Source: an uncultured Dehalococcoidia bacterium
GTDB lineage: Bacteria; Chloroflexota; Dehalococcoidia; Lucifugimonadales; JAAXIE01
Direction of reading: 5' to 3'
DNA: 64,000 bases
Assembly: GCA_951813255.1 (NCBI GenBank)
Contig: OX638353.1
Span: 2,663,501 to 2,727,500, forward strand
The number at the start of each line of letters is the position of its first letter. Positions within the stretch are counted from its first letter, which is position 1. Shown here one piece after another: positions 14,569-21,797 of this stretch. The position numbers were made by a program, and so were the translations under genes. The notes below the pieces were generated by a model. It had not been told where the DNA came from. It saw only the letters and a program-made list of their open reading frames with translations, and made no database searches.

Positions 14569-16019
14569 CCATAGGCTTGGCGCTTTTTTGCCGGGCTCTT
14601 GGCAGTCTCCAGCACCAGCTTGTCTGTCAGCTCTAACTGCACCGGTACGGGATAGTGGCCGGTGAAGCAGGCGTCGCAGTAACCACCTTGCACGCCGTCC
14701 ACCACCTGCAGCAACCCCTCCATGCTAAGGTAGCCCAGACTGTCGGCCCCAATGAAGCTGCGAATCTCATCCACCGACTTATGGGAAGCGATGAGCTCCG
14801 CGCGGGTGCTCATGTCCACACCCAGGTAGCAGGGCCAGCGGATAGGCGGGGAGCAGACGCGCACATGTACCTCCGCCGCCCCGGCCCGTCGCACCAACGC
14901 CACAAGATGGGGGGTGGTGGTTCCACGGACGATGCTGTCGTCCACCAGCACCACCCGCTTGTCGCGCACTACCTCAGGCAACGGATTGAACTTGAGGCGC
15001 ACCCCCGAGTCCCGCGATTTCTGATCGGGTTCCATAAAAGTGCGCCCCACATAGCGGTTCTTCACCAACCCGTCGCTGTACGGGATCCCGGAAGCTTGGG
15101 CATACCCTACAGCGGCCGCCGTGGCCGAGTCGGGCACACCAATCACCACATCGGCGTCGGTGGGATGCTCTTGGGCTAGGCGAGCGCCCATGTCACTGCG
15201 GGTGGAGTAGACCAGCCTGTTGCTCAGCATGCTGTCGGGACGGGCTAGGTAGATGTACTCAAATATGCACAGGGCACGATTCGACTGCTCTGGTGTGCAG
15301 ATCGTGGAACGGAGACCGTCGTTGTCGATGATCACTATCTCGCCCGGTTCCAGTTCGCGCAGAAAGGTGGCACCCAAATGGTCTAAAGCACACGACTCCG
15401 AGGCCATGACCCAGCCGCCGTCCAACTTGCCCAAGCACAGTGGACGTACGCCTAGGGGGTCGCGAAACCCCATTACGGCATCCGGTGTGAGGCTTACTGC
15501 CGAATACGCTCCCTGCAGGGTACGCATGCAGTAGCTGGCCCTTTCCTCCCATGTAGCGCCGGGGGCGTTGGCCATCAAGTAAGCTATGGGCTCCGAGTCG
15601 GTGGTGGAAGTAAATTCGCACCCCCACTGCTTCGTGAGTCTTTTTTGTAGTGCAATAGGGTCGACGATGTTGCCATTGTGCCCTAGGGCCAAGCGCCCGT
15701 TGGCGCCATCAACAAGGAACGGTTGCACATTGCACTGTTGATTGGACCCTGTGGTCGAATAACGCGTGTGGCCGATGGCCATGGAGCCAGAGAGCGCCTT
15801 GAGTTCGCCGTTGCGAAAGACTTGATTAACCAAGCCCATATCGCTGTGAATGCGTATCGTCTCGCCATCGGAGACAGCGATGCCCGCACTCTCCTGCCCC
15901 CGGTGTTGCAGTGAGAAAAGCCCGGTGTGTGCGATATGGCCGGCGTCGCCCGTCGGCGAATAAACGGCCACTACCCCACATTCGTCCTTAGGGTGGTCGT
16001 CCACCTTGCTGGGAGCCAT
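14565..16019 (-). CDS. purF: Amidophosphoribosyltransferase
   Basis: This 484-residue protein has a 13-residue propeptide before the nucleophile C14 (DECGVVAVY). The class II glutamine amidotransferase domain follows (LFSLQHRGQESAGI, IGHTRYSTTG). The phosphoribosyltransferase domain carries the PRPP loop VVLVDDSIVRGTT. Cysteines in CIFEYIYLARPDS, VCSPPIRWPCYLG and YCDACF match the ligands of the iron-sulfur (Bacillus-type) form, which is matured by propeptide cleavage. PurF commits PRPP to purine synthesis. It is the first gene of the cluster and has its own probable promoter at 16076-16104. Confidence 0.96.
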   Translation of the reverse strand: MAPSKVDDHPKDECGVVAVYSPTGDAGHIAHTGLFSLQHRGQESAGIAVSDGETIRIHSDMGLVNQVFRNGELKALSGSMAIGHTRYSTTGSNQQCNVQPFLVDGANGRLALGHNGNIVDPIALQKRLTKQWGCEFTSTTDSEPIAYLMANAPGATWEERASYCMRTLQGAYSAVSLTPDAVMGFRDPLGVRPLCLGKLDGGWVMASESCALDHLGATFLRELEPGEIVIIDNDGLRSTICTPEQSNRALCIFEYIYLARPDSMLSNRLVYSTRSDMGARLAQEHPTDADVVIGVPDSATAAAVGYAQASGIPYSDGLVKNRYVGRTFMEPDQKSRDSGVRLKFNPLPEVVRDKRVVLVDDSIVRGTTTPHLVALVRRAGAAEVHVRVCSPPIRWPCYLGVDMSTRAELIASHKSVDEIRSFIGADSLGYLSMEGLLQVVDGVQGGYCDACFTGHYPVPVQLELTDKLVLETAKSPAKKRQAYG

Positions 16020-16075
16020 TAAGGATCCCCCATTCTGGCGAGGCTGTGCGTGATCGGCCAGCGAATCACTCTGGA

Positions 16076-16104
16076 ATGATATGGCTGGCCCGAGCCGTGG
16101 TCAA
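16076..16104 (-). promoter_or_regulatory. Probable purF operon promoter
   Basis: On the reverse strand TTGACC (16104-16099) and TATCAT (16081-16076) are separated by exactly 17 bases. The predicted transcript would begin about 50 bases before the purF start, in the 92-base gap after jag. Confidence 0.6.
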
Positions 16105-16111
16105 CGATGGG

Positions 16112-16813
16112 CTACTCATCATCGTCGCGGTTTCCCGGACCGTGGGATGAGCCTTGCCCGCTGCCTCCCTTGGGCATAATGGTTATCTTACGTTCTTCTC
16201 CAGAGCCGGCGCTCTGGGTCATGACGCGGAGATGGTCCGCCAAGGCCATGTGGACCACCCGCCTCTCGGCAGCCGACATCGGTTCCAAGGCGATGCCTCG
16301 GCCGCTGGCGACCACCCGGTCGGCAACCCGCATTGCCATGGCCCGCAGGGACTCGTTCCGACGTTCCCGGTACTTCTCGATATCCAGCACTACACGGCTG
16401 TTCATCTCACCGGCCCGCTTGCGCACCATCAGGTTGACGATGAATTGTAATGCGCGCAGGGTCTCTCCCTTGCGACCGATGAGAAGGCCCGAGTCCTCCC
16501 CGGTGATATCGATGAGAGGTCCCCCGGTATTCGGGTCGTTGGCAGTGCGCAAGGTGGCTGTCGTGGATGTTCCCGCCGACTGCAGTATGTGCGTCACGAT
16601 CTCCACGGCTGTGGGGGCAATGTTCGAACCTGCTACCACTCGCCTCGCCCGGACGCGCGCTGGCTCGGCGCCCAGCCCCAGGAACCGGGGCGGCTTACCG
16701 TGGCTTAGAATTTCTACTTCGGCCTCTTCCAGATCTACGCCGAGTTCTTTGAGACACAGTTCGCGTGCCTCTTCGACGGTTCGTGCGGACATTATCACTT
16801 CTGTTGCTTCCAT
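16112..16813 (-). CDS. jag: Jag/KhpB-type RNA-binding protein
   Basis: From ATG 16813 the protein has 233 residues: an N-terminal Jag domain (SARTVEEARELCLKELGVD, ending RFLGLG), a KH domain (SGLLIGRKGETLRALQFIVN, the GxxG loop being G-R-K-G) and an R3H domain (RERRNESLRAMAMRVADRV, PMSAAERRVVHMAL). KhpB proteins bind RNA together with KhpA and affect cell division and envelope synthesis. The gene is last in the rpmH-rnpA-yidD-yidC series, its usual place. The chosen start places it 119 bases inside yidC in another frame; ATG 16792 is an alternative. Confidence 0.9.
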   Translation of the reverse strand: MEATEVIMSARTVEEARELCLKELGVDLEEAEVEILSHGKPPRFLGLGAEPARVRARRVVAGSNIAPTAVEIVTHILQSAGTSTTATLRTANDPNTGGPLIDITGEDSGLLIGRKGETLRALQFIVNLMVRKRAGEMNSRVVLDIEKYRERRNESLRAMAMRVADRVVASGRGIALEPMSAAERRVVHMALADHLRVMTQSAGSGEERKITIMPKGGSGQGSSHGPGNRDDDE

Positions 16814-17615
16814 CGGTATCGCTCTCTTTCTCTCCGGACTCCGGTGCGGATGGAGGGGTGATTTGTCCCGGGGTGGGCGACGACCTGCTGAAGAGCGGTC
16901 CCCAGCCAGTCTGGAAGTACTGGATTCCCACCCCAATGATGTTGGATGTAATCCAGTAGAGTGCCAGGCCGCTCGGGAAAGACAGGGTGAAGAAACCTAG
17001 CATCAGGGGCATCATCCACAGCATCATGCGGTTGGTGGAGGCCTGTCGGTCGTCCATAGCTGGCATTGTGGTCATCTTCTGCTGGGCCCATGTCGAGGCC
17101 GCCACCAAAACTGGCAGTATGAAAGGCGAGGGGTCGGGATTGGCCAAATCAAGCCACAGGAAGTTGCTATTCAACGGCACAGTCTCGTGTACAGGAGGCA
17201 GCCAAGCGTAGAACCGCTGCGCCAAGCCGATGAACGAGTCGGGGTCGGTGGGCAGCGTCACGCGAAGCGCTTGGAACAGCCCTATCCATATCGGCAACTG
17301 GATGAGCATGGGGCCGAAGCAGCCTAGGGGGTTCACCCCAGCCTCCCGATATAGCTTCATGGTTTCTTGGGAAGCTCGCCCGCGATCGCCCGCGTACCGT
17401 TCCTGTATCTGGCGCATGCGTGGTTGTAGGGAACTCATCGCACGCATCTGCCGCGTCTGCTTGAGCGTTAGGGGTAGTGTCGCCAAGCGCACGATAATGG
17501 TGAAGATGATTATCGAAAGCCAGAACTGTTCGAAGAACACGTAGTACAACAGGGCGAGACCATTGATCATCGGGTCAATGACAAAGAAGTTGAATATGAC
17601 TTCTATAATTCCCAT
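16695..17615 (-). CDS. yidC: YidC/OxaI-family membrane protein insertase
   Basis: The 306-residue protein has the insertase core: IDPMINGLALLYYVFFEQFW, IIFTIIVRLATLPLTLKQT, QPRMRQIQERY, GVNPLGCFGPMLIQLPIWIG, and a late pair of helices with LALYWITSNIIGVGIQYF. It carries the hydrophilic-groove arginine in IVRLATLPL. YidC inserts membrane proteins alone or with SecYEG. The C-terminal tail is strongly basic (RRRGTRTVSQRTRRRSGRGR), as in ribosome-binding YidC tails, and is encoded in a 119-base overlap with jag. It is preceded on the same strand by a PQQ-propeller lipoprotein gene. Confidence 0.95.
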   Translation of the reverse strand: MGIIEVIFNFFVIDPMINGLALLYYVFFEQFWLSIIIFTIIVRLATLPLTLKQTRQMRAMSSLQPRMRQIQERYAGDRGRASQETMKLYREAGVNPLGCFGPMLIQLPIWIGLFQALRVTLPTDPDSFIGLAQRFYAWLPPVHETVPLNSNFLWLDLANPDPSPFILPVLVAASTWAQQKMTTMPAMDDRQASTNRMMLWMMPLMLGFFTLSFPSGLALYWITSNIIGVGIQYFQTGWGPLFSRSSPTPGQITPPSAPESGEKESDTDGSNRSDNVRTNRRRGTRTVSQRTRRRSGRGRSRNSKPR

Positions 17616-17624
17616 CGCCCCAGC

Positions 17625-18941
17625 TTACGTGGTCGTGTCCAATGACCAGAGCTTCTCGAATGTACTGCCCGTCAACCGCAAGGCCCACACCACGCCGTCT
17701 TCCTTGCTGACGAACAGGTCGCGTCCTACGCTCACCAGAGGCGCCTTGATTCGCGAGCCCTCGAGAATCACCACCTCCGACAACAACCCTCCATCTGCGT
17801 CCGTCGACTGCTCAGCATCGGAGATCAGGTACAATCCACCGTCCTCGTTGGCCACGACCACCCAATTGCGCCCACCCGACGAGATTGTGGTGGGCTGGGC
17901 CACCACTGGCCCCTGCACGACGAACTCCCGCAGTTTGTTGCCATCCCGGTCCAGCACGAATACTTGGCCGTTGAGAGAAGAAACGAAGGCGTTTGACCCG
18001 TCGGTGACAGCCCCACCCCAGAACCACTTGTCTGCCGAGGCCAGCACCCTGCTACTTCCTGAAGCAATGTCTATGCCATACAGGTTGCGGTCGAAGGAAC
18101 CGACCACCATCTGGTTGCCCATCAGTAGGGGGCGTGCGATTATGCCTCCCGATGTGGGTGACGGCCAGCTTGGCACCGGCGTTCCGTTGTTCAACGAGAT
18201 GGCGTGTACGTTGTGGTCCAAAGACCCGAAGTATGCGGTGTCTCCTACTACAAGGGGTGTCGTCCAGATAGGGCCAATGGCGTCACCGGGCAAGGGGAAT
18301 TGGCGCCAGGATGCAGGGATGCCCGTTTCCGCCTCAAAGGCATAAAGGATTCCTGTGTCCGAGCCCACGACTATTAGACCGAGGTCCGGAGCAAGTACCG
18401 GCCCGCCCACGATCTTCCCTTCCACCTCCGCCTGCCACTCCCCCTGCTCTAGGTTGGCTGGATTCCTGCGGTCGCGGTCTCTCTTCAGGGCATAAAGCAT
18501 GCCCATTTCCCCATCTTGCGTGGAGAACCCTACGTAGACACGCTGCGCGTCGACGGCTGGACGGCCAAAGACCCCTCCCAACTCAGGATCCGTCTCGGGC
18601 TTGAAACTCCAGACCAGACCGGAGCCTTCGATTTGTGCTCGCTCGAAGGTGCTGGTGCCTACAAAGGCTTGGTTCATCACCACCGGGTCAAGGGCTAGTA
18701 CCTCTCCCTCGCGCGTACCGACGTAGAGACGCGATGTAGTGGCAGTTCCGTCGGCAGCCACGATCTGCTCTGCCGCCATGGCGGTCCACCCGTTCGCAGC
18801 CACTCTGAACTGCTGGCCAGTGCAGGCCGTTGCCATAAGAAGGGCAATCGCCAAGGCCGCAAGGCACCATGGCTTTGAGAGACCCAACGCCAAAGGTGCT
18901 GTACGCTTCCTAGTCGGGAGAACGTGGATGATGATTTTCAA
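17625..18941 (-). CDS. PQQ-type beta-propeller lipoprotein (BamB-like)
   Basis: The 438-residue protein begins with a basic segment, a hydrophobic helix (CLAALAIALLMATAC) and a lipobox cysteine at C40. Repeated outer strands of a PQQ-type propeller follow: RLYVGTREGEVLALD, RVYVGFSTQDGEMGMLYALK, LIVVGSDTGILYAFEAETG, TAYFGSLDHNVHAISLNNG, QMVVGSFDRNLYGIDIASG and NAFVSSLNGQVFVLD. This is the fold of BamB, a scaffold in outer-membrane protein assembly, but in this genome an outer membrane cannot be assumed. The TTG start lacks a good ribosome-binding site. Its place between yidD and yidC suggests a role in envelope protein insertion or quality control (inference). Confidence 0.8.
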   Translation of the reverse strand: MKIIIHVLPTRKRTAPLALGLSKPWCLAALAIALLMATACTGQQFRVAANGWTAMAAEQIVAADGTATTSRLYVGTREGEVLALDPVVMNQAFVGTSTFERAQIEGSGLVWSFKPETDPELGGVFGRPAVDAQRVYVGFSTQDGEMGMLYALKRDRDRRNPANLEQGEWQAEVEGKIVGGPVLAPDLGLIVVGSDTGILYAFEAETGIPASWRQFPLPGDAIGPIWTTPLVVGDTAYFGSLDHNVHAISLNNGTPVPSWPSPTSGGIIARPLLMGNQMVVGSFDRNLYGIDIASGSSRVLASADKWFWGGAVTDGSNAFVSSLNGQVFVLDRDGNKLREFVVQGPVVAQPTTISSGGRNWVVVANEDGGLYLISDAEQSTDADGGLLSEVVILEGSRIKAPLVSVGRDLFVSKEDGVVWALRLTGSTFEKLWSLDTTT

Positions 18942-19004
18942 GAACAGTCAAGAAACAACTGAAGGATTATGCCTCACGGGCCCAATAATCGTGGACTTCC
19001 GAAT

Positions 19005-19217
19005 CTAAGGTACGGGATCGTAGCCCTTTCCTCCCAACGGGTGGCACCGTGACAATCGTTTCAGGGTGAACCAGCACCCCTTGAACATGCCATACCGCTC
19101 TATGGCCTGACGTGAGTAATGGGAGCAGGTAGGCTCGTAGCGGCAAGCGCTGGGCAAATAAGGCGAAACAGCCTTCTGGTACAGATTCAGCGCGAACAGA
19201 GCGCCTTGCTTCAACAA
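19005..19217 (-). CDS. yidD: Membrane protein insertion efficiency factor YidD
   Basis: This 70-residue protein shows the full YidD signature: LYQKAVSPYLPSACRYEPTC, SHYSRQAIERYG and RLSRCHPLGGKGYDPVP. YidD is a small amphipathic membrane-associated protein that helps YidC-dependent insertion. It sits between rnpA and the lipoprotein/yidC genes, the standard order. The start is TTG-TTG at 19217. Confidence 0.95.
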   Translation of the reverse strand: MLKQGALFALNLYQKAVSPYLPSACRYEPTCSHYSRQAIERYGMFKGCWFTLKRLSRCHPLGGKGYDPVP

Positions 19218-19254
19218 CTCTTGCTCCGGTCTGGTGGGCTTACGAACTCAGCCT

Positions 19255-19647
19255 TCATGTAAGATCTCGCATGATGGGTTCGCTCGCCCGGCATGACGCT
19301 GGTTCTAGTGGCGAGCCTGCGTCCAAGAGGTCCGCCCTTTGGAGCAGGTTCTGCAGGGCGTCCCGTAACTGATGGAAATCGGCCATACCTGCGGGGGTGC
19401 GCCCCATCACCAAGATGTCCCAGCCTGGCTTCACTTGGCTGGACCTTATGACCTCTCGTAATCTCCGCTTGACCCGGTTCCGTATGACCGCGTTGCCCAC
19501 TCTACGGCTGGTGGAAAAGCCAAACCTGCTTGCGTCGGTTTCATTAGGCGAGGCCTTAAGCACCAAGTGGCGGTTTGCCCATGAGCGCCCTTCTCTATGA
19601 ATCGATGCGAAGCGCTTGTCGCCTGTCAGGCGGTGGCGTCGCTGCAT
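19255..19647 (-). CDS. rnpA: Ribonuclease P protein component
   Basis: The 130-residue protein has the RnpA RNA-binding signature RNRVKRRLRE (56-65), preceded by FGFSTSRRVGNAV and followed by GWDILVMGR. It binds the catalytic RNase P RNA and helps cleave tRNA 5' leaders. It begins 15 bases after the rpmH stop. The last 25 residues are a poorly conserved tail. Confidence 0.95.
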   Translation of the reverse strand: MQRRHRLTGDKRFASIHREGRSWANRHLVLKASPNETDASRFGFSTSRRVGNAVIRNRVKRRLREVIRSSQVKPGWDILVMGRTPAGMADFHQLRDALQNLLQRADLLDAGSPLEPASCRASEPIMRDLT

Positions 19648-19662
19648 GGGCGAGTGGGCTCT

Positions 19663-19800
19663 CTAGACCGTCAGTTGATGTCGGCTCTTGAACCTGCGGC
19701 GACGCAAAACGGCCCGCCCCCCCGGGGTGCTCATACGGGCCCGGAAGCCGTGCACTCGCTGACGGCGACGCTTTTTGGGTTGATAAGTTCGTTTTGGCAT
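19663..19800 (-). CDS. rpmH: 50S ribosomal protein L34
   Basis: This 45-residue protein starts [20 protein letters not shown], with [15 protein letters not shown] and SRHQLTV, a complete L34. It heads the rpmH-rnpA-yidD-lipoprotein-yidC-jag operon and has a consensus promoter immediately upstream. Confidence 0.97.
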   Translation of the reverse strand: MPKRTYQPKKRRRQRVHGFRARMSTPGGRAVLRRRRFKSRHQLTV

Positions 19801-19818
19801 CAGTCCACTCGGCCACGC

Positions 19819-19847
19819 ATTATAATTCCGCTAGGTGGGGGTGTCAA
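19819..19847 (-). promoter_or_regulatory. Consensus sigma-70 promoter of the rpmH operon
   Basis: On the reverse strand TTGACA (19847-19842) and TATAAT (19824-19819) are both perfect and separated by exactly 17 bases. The transcript would start about 12 bases before the rpmH ATG. Because ATTATAAT is partly palindromic, a TATAAT is also present on the forward strand at 19821-19826, facing tlyA. Confidence 0.85.
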
Positions 19848-19848
19848 T

Positions 19849-20622
19849 TTGGACTCGCGTTCTTCTAAGAGCAAGCCTCAAAGAACAAGAGCAGACTTGC
19901 TGTTGGTGCAGCGAGGTATGGCTCCCACGCGTCAGCAGGCCCAAGCGATGATCATGGCCGGTTTGGTGCGTGTCCCTTCAGGTCCGGCATCAGGACGCAC
20001 CCTGAAGGCTGGTACTACACTGGACGTGGATACCGAGTTGATTGTGCAAGGGGGCCTGCCTTACGTTAGCCGTGGGGGCATCAAGCTGACCCATGCTCTG
20101 GACCACTTCTCCTTGAACGTGCAGGGCTTGGTCGCCCTGGACGTGGGGGCATCCACTGGGGGATTCGTCGATTGTCTGCTGCAACGCGGTGCCTCCGCCG
20201 TGCATGCCGTCGACGTAGGCCACGGGCAGATGGCACATTCTCTCCGCACTGACCCTAGGGTCACGGTCCTGGAGGGCGTCAACGCTCACTACCCATTCGC
20301 GCCGGAGATATTGGCGGACATCGCTACAATCGACGTTTCCTTTATCTCCCTCACAAAAGTCGTGCCCAATGTACTGCTGCACCTGCCTCCAGGAGCGCCC
20401 GTGGTAACGCTGGTCAAACCCCAGTTCGAGGCCCTGCGCGGAGAGGTGCCCCGCGGCGGGGTGGTTAGAGACCCGAAAATACACGCTCGGGTTTTGGCTC
20501 GCGTCATCACATGGGCTGTCGAAAACCGGCTCATAGTCCGGAACCTTACCGCATCTCCCATTGTGGGTGACGCTGGCAACCGTGAATTCTTCCTGTTACT
20601 GCTTAATCCCGCATCTTCGTGA
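19849..20622 (+). CDS. tlyA: TlyA-family rRNA 2'-O-methyltransferase/hemolysin A
   Basis: From TTG 19849 the protein has 257 residues. An S4 RNA-binding domain (RADLLLVQRGMAPTRQQAQA, MIMAGLVRV) is followed by an FtsJ-like methyltransferase domain with LDVGASTGGFVDCLLQRGA as the SAM site, VDVGHGQM, DVSFISLTKVVPN and LVKPQFEA. TlyA proteins methylate ribose in 16S and/or 23S rRNA. The frame is open further upstream but would overlap rpmH and its promoter, so the TTG behind AGGTGGGG is preferred. It is divergent from the rpmH operon. Confidence 0.9.
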   Translation: MDSRSSKSKPQRTRADLLLVQRGMAPTRQQAQAMIMAGLVRVPSGPASGRTLKAGTTLDVDTELIVQGGLPYVSRGGIKLTHALDHFSLNVQGLVALDVGASTGGFVDCLLQRGASAVHAVDVGHGQMAHSLRTDPRVTVLEGVNAHYPFAPEILADIATIDVSFISLTKVVPNVLLHLPPGAPVVTLVKPQFEALRGEVPRGGVVRDPKIHARVLARVITWAVENRLIVRNLTASPIVGDAGNREFFLLLLNPASS

Positions 20623-20693
20623 TGCCGGGCTTACTGAGGGCCATTGGAGCTTTTGTGAGAGTCTTGGGGTCGGGTAATAGCCGACCAATTCTG

Positions 20694-20723
20694 TTGACAC
20701 CCTTTGGAGTCTGCAGATAGAAT
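20694..20723 (+). promoter_or_regulatory. Probable tRNA operon promoter
   Basis: TTGACA at 20694-20699 and TAGAAT at 20718-20723 have an 18-base spacer, about 70 bases before the first tRNA. Otherwise 20623-20795 shows no gene. Confidence 0.6.
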
Positions 20724-20795
20724 GCTGCATCCGGCATCTCAGATGGCATATTGCTGTTATGGGGATGCTTAGACCCTCAGAGCACGGCCTTGACG

Positions 20796-20882
20796 GCCGA
20801 GGTGGTGGAACTGGTAGACACGCCATCTTGAGGGGGTGGTGGGCGTAAGCCCGTGTGGGTTCAAATCCCGCCCTCGGCACCA
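20796..20882 (+). tRNA. tRNA-Leu (GAG anticodon)
   Basis: The acceptor stem GCCGAGG pairs with CCTCGGC, with discriminator A and an encoded CCA. The anticodon arm is CCATC-TTGAGGG-GGTGG, giving anticodon GAG. A long variable arm (GGGC-GTAA-GCCC) confirms a class II tRNA-Leu. The T arm has GTGGGTTCAAATCCCGC. Confidence 0.95.
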
Positions 20883-20894
20883 CCAACGATTCAA

Positions 20895-20971
20895 GGCGAC
20901 GTAGCCAAGTGGACTAAGGCGGAGGTCTGCAAAACCTCTATTCGGCGGTTCGAATCCGCCCGTCGCCTCCA
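20895..20971 (+). tRNA. tRNA-Cys (GCA anticodon)
   Basis: The acceptor GGCGACG pairs with CGTCGCC; discriminator U; CCA is encoded. The anticodon arm GAGGT-CTGCAAA-ACCTC gives GCA. The T arm is GGCGGTTCGAATCCGCC. Confidence 0.95.
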
Positions 20972-20986
20972 ACTCCAGAAAACGTG

Positions 20987-21022
20987 CCGGAGCCTGTCAA
21001 TATTGTAGGCTCCGGTTTTTTT
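20987..21022 (+). terminator. Rho-independent terminator after tRNA-Cys
   Basis: CCGGAGCCT (20987-20995) pairs perfectly with AGGCTCCGG (21007-21015) around an 11-base loop and is followed by seven T residues. Confidence 0.85.
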
Positions 21023-21046
21023 GATATGCTCCAATTAGTCGTTTGG

Positions 21047-21132
21047 GCCGGGGTGGCGGAATGGCAGACGCGGCGGACTTAAAATCCGCTCCCTGCGAGG
21101 GGGTGTGGGTTCGAGTCCCACCCTCGGCACCA
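21047..21132 (+). tRNA. tRNA-Leu (TAA anticodon)
   Basis: The acceptor GCCGGGG pairs with CCTCGGC (one G-T pair), with discriminator A and an encoded CCA. The anticodon arm GCGGA-CTTAAAA-TCCGC gives TAA. There is a long variable arm and the T arm GTGGGTTCGAGTCCCAC. Confidence 0.95.
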
Positions 21133-21182
21133 TCCACGCGTCAATCTGTCCCGCGACCTAAAAGTCGCCGAAAGTCAGTGTC

Positions 21183-21797
21183 GTGATGCAGGACACTAAC
21201 GGTGGCCCCGTGACCCTCTCCATTGAGTACCCTCAGCGATTGTCTCGCGGGCACTTGCTGCTCAAGGCCTTCCTTGGCTGGCTATATGCTGGAATACCCC
21301 ACGGGATCATCCTCACCTTCTATGGCATTCTGGTTGCCATCATATCTCTGATCTCTGCTGTGGCCATCCTCTTCACTGGCAGGTACCCGGAATGGTTGTT
21401 CAATATCGCCCACGGGTATCATTGCTGGTCATTGCGCTTGAACGCCTACCTGAGCCTTATGACCGACCGGTACCCGCCCTTCTCCGGCAGACATGGGCCG
21501 GACCACCCCGTACTCCTGTACATAGATTATCCCCAGAGCATGTCCCGCGGGCATCTGTTACTCAAGTTCTTCCTAGGGTGGATATACGCTGGGATACCGC
21601 ACGGAATCGCACTCTTCCTTTATGGCATCGCCGTAAGCGTTGTATGGGTTATCGGCTTCTTCGTCATCTTATTCACTGGCCGGTACCCAGAAGGGATGTT
21701 TCGCTTCGTGGAGGCGTACTTCCGCTGGGAAATGCGGCTGAGTGTATATCTCGGCTTCATGAGCGACCGGTACCCACCCTTCCATGGCAGGGCCTAA
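21183..21797 (+). CDS. Tandem DUF4389-type membrane protein
   Basis: The 204-residue protein consists of two near-identical halves of about 100 residues. Each has SRGHLLLK(A/F)FLGW(L/I)YAGIPHGI, a hydrophobic helix, ILFTGRYPE and a W-x-x-R-L-x-x-Y-L-x-x-M-x-D-R-Y-P-P-F end. This is the DUF4389 pattern; each half has two probable membrane segments. The function of the domain is unknown. Translation starts at GTG-ATG 21183/21186. The 3' end overlaps the following lipoprotein gene by 14 bases, implying coupled expression. Confidence 0.8.
   Translation: MMQDTNGGPVTLSIEYPQRLSRGHLLLKAFLGWLYAGIPHGIILTFYGILVAIISLISAVAILFTGRYPEWLFNIAHGYHCWSLRLNAYLSLMTDRYPPFSGRHGPDHPVLLYIDYPQSMSRGHLLLKFFLGWIYAGIPHGIALFLYGIAVSVVWVIGFFVILFTGRYPEGMFRFVEAYFRWEMRLSVYLGFMSDRYPPFHGRA

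Noticed and set aside
16816-16936. A 41-residue N-terminal extension of Jag
   Set aside because: It is basic, unconserved and lies wholly within yidC coding sequence; the Jag domain begins at ATG 16813.
20596-20972. Reverse-strand frames of 60-100 residues across the tRNA-Leu/tRNA-Cys pair
   Set aside because: They are antisense reads of the tRNAs, a well-known source of false proteins; the tRNA folds are complete.
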